Source of the DNA: Elmis aenea
Taxonomy: Eukaryota; Arthropoda; Insecta; Coleoptera; Elmidae
Direction of reading: 5' to 3'
DNA length: 64,000 bases
NCBI GenBank assembly: GCA_947652605.1
Contig: OX393577.1
Location: forward strand, 8,928,868 to 8,992,867
Shown piece after piece: positions 57,217 to 64,000 of this stretch. Numbering within the stretch: position 1 is the first letter of the stretch; every line of letters begins with the position of its first letter. Under the pieces are notes generated by a model, which worked only from the letters and a program-made list of their open reading frames with translations, had not been told where the DNA came from and did not search any database. The translations under genes and the position numbers were made by a program.

Positions 57217-57276
57217 TTTGTCATTGACCTCACTTAAGCCCAATCCGATGGCGTTTGCTTTTTCATATCTGCTTAA
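57217..57276 (-). CDS. ap: Candidate 60-nt exon 5' of the LIM1 exon
   Basis: A 60-nt block is preceded on the minus strand by a strong acceptor (AATTTTTTTTTAG) and followed by a GTGAGT donor. Of its three frames only one is open, reading LSRYEKANAIGLGLSEVNDK, and that frame starts and ends between codons. The LIM1 exon also begins between codons, so the two join in frame. The segment would sit N-terminal to the LIM1 exon. I do not recognise the peptide from known Apterous proteins, so it may be a lineage-specific or alternative exon. Confidence 0.55.
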
Positions 57277-58183
57277 CTAAAAAAAAAATTAAAAAGCATT
57301 AATTTGTTGTTTGAATGAAATGTTGCATTTCATTAAAAACATTTAATACAGAAACTTAATTTTAAAATTTATGTTTGCAAAATACTAACATGCATTTCCA
57401 TTGCAATTAAACGAATAATTGTTTTCATGTTTACGTATTTATTACATTTGTATATGTACATAGATATTCTGGGCAAAGCGATAGTTCATATACCCAAGGA
57501 ATGTTATCAGGTTTTGCTATTTACATATTGGGAATATCCTTTTCAAAAAAGTTGATGTAAAATTTTTGTTCCTAAAATATTTTCGTTGAAAGTAAATACA
57601 GCTAAACACTGAATGAAGTTGTTTGTTTACTATTTGAACACGGTAAATTCATAAGTGCTTTAACATAGCAACACGAATTTTTAACGTTATTTTCTATATC
57701 AGTTTAGTACAAAAAAAAATTATATCTACATACATGTACACTTTACCGATAATATGCTACACAACAAACAATTTAAATTGCAAAATTGGTGTAGAATGTT
57801 TTATCTAAATGTATATGACAAATAAAATAATGACGGTAGTCCAATTATGATAAGATGAAAAATACCTTGTAGTTACTACCGATAACGTCTTTATTTTTGT
57901 AGCGATAATTTTTGGCGAACGCACGCCTGCAAAATTGTCAATACACATTAATCATTTGGGCTTTGGTTTTCCTTTAGAATGCCAGCTACATTTCAAATTT
58001 TATTGGTTTGGTAATTAATATTTTGGCGATGAAACAGTGTACATCGCCAACCTTACATATCAAATAAGTCCGAAATATATTCAGTTCCTAACGTTTCAGA
58101 AGTAAACAATCAAGAAAACCAAAAACATTTTAGTAGATGTATATTAAAACCTAAAATTCTATTAAAACTACTTATAGTGCAAC
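57277..58183 (-). other. AT-rich DNA, possibly an upstream apterous intron
   Basis: No exon or mobile element was recognised in this stretch. Confidence 0.45.
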
Positions 58184-58467
58184 CAGAGGTGGACTAGCCA
58201 GGGTGCCAGCTGGCCCGATGGCAAGTGGGTCCCTGATTAAGTGAAACCCTGATTAAATTATAACAATATGTATTTACATTTACTATCTGCTGTATACTGC
58301 CAGTAAATTGTACAATGTATGTAGTACACTGTAATTACTAAAAAAATATATTATTAATTGTACCGCTTTTGCACTTGTATTTTTTGAAAATTTTATTTAT
58401 TTCATAATTTGTGGGTGGACCCCTTTTACTCCTGGCAACCAATATTTTTAGACCCAGTCTGCCACTA
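58184..58467. mobile_element. Possible degenerate hAT MITE
   Basis: CAGAGGTGGACTAGCC on the left and TAGTGGCAGACTGGGTC (other strand) on the right are loosely inverted. Pairing also occurs inside between CCAGGGTGCCAGCTGG and the CTCCTGGCAACC region. No target duplication is visible and the ends have diverged. Confidence 0.4.
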
Positions 58468-58549
58468 AACGTAAGCTGGTAATTTTTCATAAAAGAACTA
58501 TACTTTAGATTAACAGTTTAGTTACATACAAACTCATTTGACATTTTTG

Positions 58550-59372
58550 CTTGTCCCAGAATTCCGGGAAGAAATCGGTCTTCTTCCCGGAATTTCCCGG
58601 AATCCCGGTACGTAATAAATTAAGTCAAAATTTTGAAATAAATAACCCAGAAACGGAAGGAGAGGTTTATTATTTAAAAACAACTCCAAGTCATATATAT
58701 ATGTAATACATTTGGCATCATGATTATTATAAGTAAATACTAAAATAATATTGGTGAAAGAAACAAACATTTCAGAAATATTACCTTATTGCAATATCGT
58801 TCGTATGAACACAATAACATAATTTTTACAACGAATTTTTGAAATATGATTTAAGAAAACAAAGTTGCTCTATGCTTCGGTCACTTAGTCATATTCTTGT
58901 TATTAACAGATAGTCTTCCCGCATAAAATGCTTACTCGGTTTCGATTGATGTGGGTAAAATTGTCGAGAGCATCTAGCAGCAAAGAGAAGTCGTTTTTAC
59001 CAATAAATTTTCATTTATAAGCTACACGCTACACGTACATTGCTTCGCATTACCAGAGTACAAAATAATAGAACAGTAAACATATTTTGATGATATAAAC
59101 TTTATCATGGAGACCGGGCTTCTTGACGCATACTATGGGTGTACATAATTTTTTATTCCAAAGCAGAAAAACTATTTTTAAATAAGAATAAACTCTTTTC
59201 ATAATATAATGTTAGTCAAGATATTTACAATAATTTCTGATATTCATGATATGATGAAATTATCCTAATATTAAAAAGATTTTAACACAAAATAAACGAA
59301 AATAACAGATTTCAAATATCCCGGGAAATATAAAATAGGTTAAAATGGACCGGAATCCCGGGAAAGAAACCC
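58550..59372. mobile_element. Degenerate element with TTCCCGGGAAT palindromes at both ends
   Basis: The left part has CAGAATTCCGGGAAGAAATC, then TCTTCCCGGAATTTCCCGG; the right part has ATCCCGGGAAATAT and CCGGAATCCCGGGAAAGAAA. GC-rich palindromic termini in AT-rich sequence resemble those of the hAT MITEs of this window. I could not fix the exact ends or a target duplication. The interior encodes nothing recognisable. Confidence 0.4.
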
Positions 59373-59671
59373 TAAAACTTATATTTCAAGGACTACATTG
59401 TTCAGCAGTTCACATAAAATCATCATTACTGTGCGACATTGTAAAAGTTTTGTTGAGAAAGCAACATTAAGTTTTGATAAGTTAATCTTATGGGAGATTG
59501 TAAACCAGACATAATATCGACATCAATCTTTAAAATTTACAACCAGAAATTTATGGTGTGTACAATATGCATTTAATGAATTTTATCACATTTTATGAGA
59601 TGGTGTATAATGAAACAAGTTGCACTTTGTAGACGGTTAACGGGCATTGTGGTGTAGCTCTGATCAATGTA

Positions 59672-60743
59672 CAGCTGGGCAAATTTCGATGTTTTCATAG
59701 GAAATCTTGGTAACTGTGGGAGGTATCGAAAAACGGACCCTGCTTCCACGATCTCCTTTTTCGAGAAAAAGTTGATGATGAAAACTAAAATTGGTTATCG
59801 TCTTTTGTTTTCGAGTTATCACCGATTTAGTAGTAGGCTTATATCATTAAGACTACCTGATAAAACAAACTGCCATTCTGTTGTTTTAACGATAATTGGA
59901 CAGACATAATCACCTTTAATTGTTGATGGTTTTTATTTTTGTACCTTAAAAACACGAAATGGCTTACGAATATTACGAAAAGTATGATATTTAAAAATGT
60001 TTTATTTAAAGTAATAATAATTCTGAAGCTGCAAGTGAACCATATTTTAATCACCCATAAAGAAGACAACCTAATAAATTATTTTTGGAAGATTAAAACA
60101 AAATCTCATTAATTGGGGACATTTAACAAAGCCAGTCAAAGTAATACAAAAAATATAGTGAAGACGTTATTACCAATAATCATCTACCATTTTTAAAAAA
60201 GAAGGGATAAAATAATACAAACTAGAAGCTAATTCAAAAATAATATAAAACTATTTACATTGAATTCTCAAATTGCCTTCCATTATTTGCAACACATAAT
60301 TGACATAGCCTTGAAACACTCTGAACAAAAGAATGACAGTTTGTTTTACAGGTATATTCTTAATGACAAGCCAACTACTGGAAAAAATAAAATACGAAAA
60401 ATTACCTAATTTTTGCTATAATGTAAGGAGAAAATCCCCTTTCTCGTAATGCCACAGCCAACTATGAGTTCTATTTTTAAAGAAATGTAACTTTATGTCA
60501 CAAGTCGAATTTCGATTTTTTTTTGAAAAATTGTCTACGCCACTGCATTTTTATCAGAAAAGTGCCTGTAGAACGTCGAAAAGTCAAAAACTCGAATTAT
60601 CGAAAACAACAGACGATAATCAATTTTAGTTTTTACCATTAACTTTTCCTCGAAAAAAGAGATCGAGGAACCGAGGTCTGTTTTTCGATACTTCTTATAG
60701 TTACCGAGATTCCCTATTAAAACATTGAAATTTGCTCACCCTG
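59672..60743. mobile_element. Foldback MITE, TACAGGGTG class
   Basis: The left CAGCTGGGCAAATTTCGATG and right (other strand) CAGGGTGAGCAAATTTCAAT ends, with TA on both sides, are followed by about 160 bp of pairing at roughly 80%. Examples are GAGGTATCGAAAAACGGACC on the left and GAAGTATCGAAAAACAGACC on the other strand at the right. The arms have drifted, so this copy is older than F1 or F3. No coding region. Confidence 0.8.
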
Positions 60744-63700
60744 TACAATTGCTTCTTGTGAATTGTTACTTTTATTTAAAGCCAATTTATAAGAACTGAC
60801 AGTTCGTGCCTAATATTAATCTGCATAAAATCAACGCTTCTGGGCAAGGTGGAAGGTAAGAGTGAACCAAGAAAATATCTCGCGAATGTTAATCTGGAAA
60901 CATTAAATAGTATTTAGCGCTTTTTTTAAAACTATAATTGCATGATAAACGATGTTGTTAAACGCTCATTTTGTAATTATTTAATTTTTACAGCATACAC
61001 GTGATACCGAGCTAACATTAACACATTTTTGTTTAATTTATTTCGACGAATCGTCTCGTGGTCTTCACGATGGCACGCCAGTCGCGCGAATGCAATTTTT
61101 ATTCAGATAATTCCGTTTGACTTATTAGTTATGCCGAGATTAATGTGCAGAGAGCAACATGAAGATTTGCATTTTCTAATCTCAGGAAACTGAGTTACGG
61201 GTTCCATAACTCATGCAGCGGTCATCCGGTAGCTTGGCAAAACAAGCTATTCGGATTCTTGCATGCGAGCACCTAGGGCGATGAGCAGGTTTGAAATACG
61301 CGAAGGAAGGTATAATTTAGAGGAGACATAGACATACATATACTTCCTTACTTTCCGCGAAATACTAAATCATACGCGTACAAGCCTGCACGACGGCGAG
61401 GTTCAAGTACACGGCAGCACCTGACAAGAAATTGCCCACAGACAAAATTATGATAATTTGCGGGAATTGGTACAGAACTAACCTTTCAAAAAATTTTAGG
61501 ACAATTATTTCACTCAGTAGCACAACAAAATAACAAGTCACAACCGTCTTAGAGACATTTTCTTTAGCTCTAACAAATGTTTTACGTTCCTAAAAGTGTT
61601 TAGTGACTTAAAATCGTTTTTTTTTTTTTAAATTTACAATATAACAGTCAATTAAAACTCTATTTCCATACTTTTGCGCAGCACTGTATGTATTTACTCG
61701 AATTATTTAAGTGACTGATTTATTACTATAAACAAGTTTACCTAAAGAACACATCTCTTTTTAAAACGATTACTTGTTGCTAGACCAATTTCAAGACTCT
61801 CGTCACTTTGCAAGAACCAAAATTATTTATAAATTAGTTTGCTACTGACGTGGAGATGAGGGTTTTAATAGTGGCCTAGTGTCATATATCTACAAGTAGT
61901 TATTTGGAATAGAGATATCTAAGTTGCTTTTAATTAAGTGTCTTTGTTTTCATTTTAATACAGTTAAACATGCAACACTTTAAACAGAGAAAAGAGATGT
62001 AAAAGTTGGTGACTCTAGCATTCAAATAAATCTATAAACATAGCTGAAGATACATTTTATAGTGCCCTAGATGTTGTTGACATAAATTACAAGCGAACAA
62101 TATTTTACAGCATTTCAACACCGAAGCAAATTTTACATGCTGCTGACGTGTCTGAAGATATATTGTCAAATCTTAGCTTAAATTTGCGACGATGTGTGCT
62201 TCTCATACTTCATCAAATTTGGTAATTATAATAGCTTTTCGGGGTGTTAGTTTTGCTTTATTAAATTCCTCTTGCAGTCAGTTAATCGCCAATGGTTTTA
62301 GTTGCATCGCGTCTATTCCATTTAAAAAAATAAATTATTCAAGGTCACTTAATGTTTCCTTGCTCAGTGAATGAACCGTTCAAAAGCTAGTTTTATTCGA
62401 CAGCTGACCGCAGGCACAGGTTTGGTCGCCTTTTTAAAATGTATCAACAGGTGCCCACGTTACTATATAACTTTCAACTTAGAACGTATTCTGACATAAT
62501 AAATATGCATTCGTGTCATATTCTGAACACTTTATCGAGGTAGTAAGTTCAGCGCGAATATAGAAACTGTATAAATTGTATAATAAAAATGCGAGAACGT
62601 GCAAAATATCTGTCGAGTGTCTTCAAGCAGTCAGTGACAGGTAGCGTCGCTGTGAGAAGAAACTTATACACACATGCCTTTGGCGATATTTAGTACATGG
62701 TGATTGCGATAGATATTACGTTCATTGCATATTCATAGATCTACACCAGTCTTACTTGACTGGTAATTAGAATTATTTGCACTTGGACAATAAATTCATG
62801 ATGAACAGTTCTTACATACGCAAATAGCGAATTGTCTTAATTAGTTTCTTATTAGTCACTTCACGATACCATAACATAAAATACAGTGAAGGATTTCAAA
62901 AAATTAATCATAAAAATATTTAAATATTCAGGGTAGGAGAGACCGGGGATGAAAGTAACTTTTTTTTTCATTTGTTTTTTAGAGTATAACAAGTTTTTTA
63001 CATCCAAATTGGTTTAATGATAGATTGGCCATTTGTCTTCCTTTCAAGATATTTATTTCATATGTTTCGTAAAGCATATGTGCGAAAAACTTTTTTTCCT
63101 GTAGTAAGACAGTTGTTACTTCCAACCTCAACGTTGGGGATAAAAGTAACAACGATCGGGGTAAGTTGTAACGGCAAAATTATTACACAGCTCATAAGTA
63201 ATGGGTATTAGTATTCATCAACAAAATTAATATTTGATTCGAAAATATACATTAGCAAAATGAAAAAATTTAAAAAAAAATTTGGTGCAATACAAAATTA
63301 TTAGTGAACATAATCAATATTCAAAAATGTGGAACAAAAAGATACAACAAATTGGAAAATTAATCGGACAAGTTTTGTATGTCGTCATCTACGGACAAGA
63401 AGAACAGTCGAAAATTGCCCATATGTGCCGTCGTGTATGTGCATCTAACATCTAACTTGTAAGTGAACCAAACCCTTCCGTTGTATTTGAATTCAATTAT
63501 GGTCCTTCGAGAGATTGATTGATTTCTGTTCATACGCAACAAAGGGTAATATCCAAAAAAGCAGTGATTAAAAAAATCTAAACTAACACTTACATTCTAC
63601 ATAAAAAAGTTTTGTATATCTTTAATGGAAACATTTTAACTAACATATCTTTACGTTTGCAAAACTGCAAGCACCTGTGATAACACATCTGCAACCGATA

Positions 63701-64000
63701 AAACAATATTTTTAAAAACGGATAGCGGGCACATAATACATAATACCCTTAGCATCATACGAGCTGGTATTATTAAGTCCAGCGCCCTGAAATTTGCAGC
63801 AATATAGATTTCAGTAATTGTATACACGCGCGTGCAAAATATTACTTCCAGTAACGCTTTCATTGCACCATTCTCTCGTCGAAGCGTAAACTGCTAGAAA
63901 ATCTGTAATCACCAGGTACTTTACAATTTTTGTGTGTATCCTAACATTTTAACATACAGTAATTTGGTGTTCTTCATATATCTTTAGCCGTTATTAAGTA
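60744..64000. other. Mostly unique DNA upstream of the apterous exons
   Basis: Positions 60980-61480 and, less strongly, 62120-62760 are GC-richer and repeat-free, and lie 5' of the recognised apterous exons. They are candidates for promoter, enhancer or unrecognised 5' exons. At 62937-63175 the phrases GACCGGGGATGAAAGTAAC and TTGGGGATAAAAGTAACAAC repeat a common theme and may be part of an unidentified repeat. I could not place a start-codon exon. Confidence 0.4.

Noticed and set aside
63570..63640. A possible apterous first exon on the minus strand (ATG, 13 codons, then GTAAGT)
   Set aside because: Its donor phase does not match the phase-0 start of the 60-nt or LIM1 exon, and the peptide is unremarkable.
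1..64000. tRNA genes, rRNA or CRISPR arrays
   Set aside because: No B-box-like GGTTCGAATCC in a suitable context, no rRNA-like stretches and no regularly spaced short repeats were seen.

Overview
This window is nuclear DNA from an insect. A beetle is a reasonable guess, because the locus is AT-rich, there is a putative 53-nt intron inside a transposase gene, and there are many mariner, hAT and foldback elements. No species can be named from the sequence alone. It is mostly non-coding: one long intron or flank of a developmental regulator, filled with transposable elements of several ages that are often inserted into one another. I see no tRNA, rRNA or CRISPR array.

The only host gene I recognise is on the minus strand at the right end. 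A 533-nt exon (54045-54577) encodes the complete first LIM domain of an Apterous/Lhx2/9-type LIM-homeodomain protein. A separate 60-nt exon candidate (57217-57276) lies 5' of it and is open only in the frame that joins it in phase. No LIM2 or homeodomain exon was recognised between position 1 and 54044, so the intron after LIM1 probably runs off the left edge and would exceed 54 kb. The start codon exon was not found.

A second candidate gene is on the plus strand at 40473-41347. It has three very small exons with GT-AG borders, matching phases and a poly(A) signal, and lies inside a 3.1-kb element with CACTGAGAAAAAT inverted ends (39935-43068). Its product is unrecognised.

Layout. 1-10 kb: AT-rich DNA with an inverted repeat and copies A, B and the tandem array C of a dispersed repeat family (called R1 here). 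10.9-16.1 kb: a hAT relic, a deleted mariner, a palindromic MITE and a second hAT element. 17.1-18.1 kb: the 3' part of a non-LTR retrotransposon. 20-21 kb: a foldback MITE. 23.6-25.4 kb: a nearly complete Tc1/mariner element. 26.3 kb: R1 copy D. 27.6-37.6 kb: nested foldback elements with TACAGGGTG ends, one of which holds a relic of the transposase DNA-binding domain. 39-43 kb: a Harbinger-like MITE, then the gene-bearing element, itself interrupted by a hAT element. 44-51.6 kb: more foldbacks, a hAT element, a transposase relic and a 154-bp hairpin. 53 kb: R1 copy E, split by a solo LTR. 54-57.3 kb: the apterous exons, with a hAT MITE between them. 58-61 kb: further MITEs, then GC-richer unique DNA.

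The transposon genes are decayed, and none looks able to make a full transposase without repair. Non-repetitive, GC-richer islands between the elements are the best places to look for cis-regulatory sequence.
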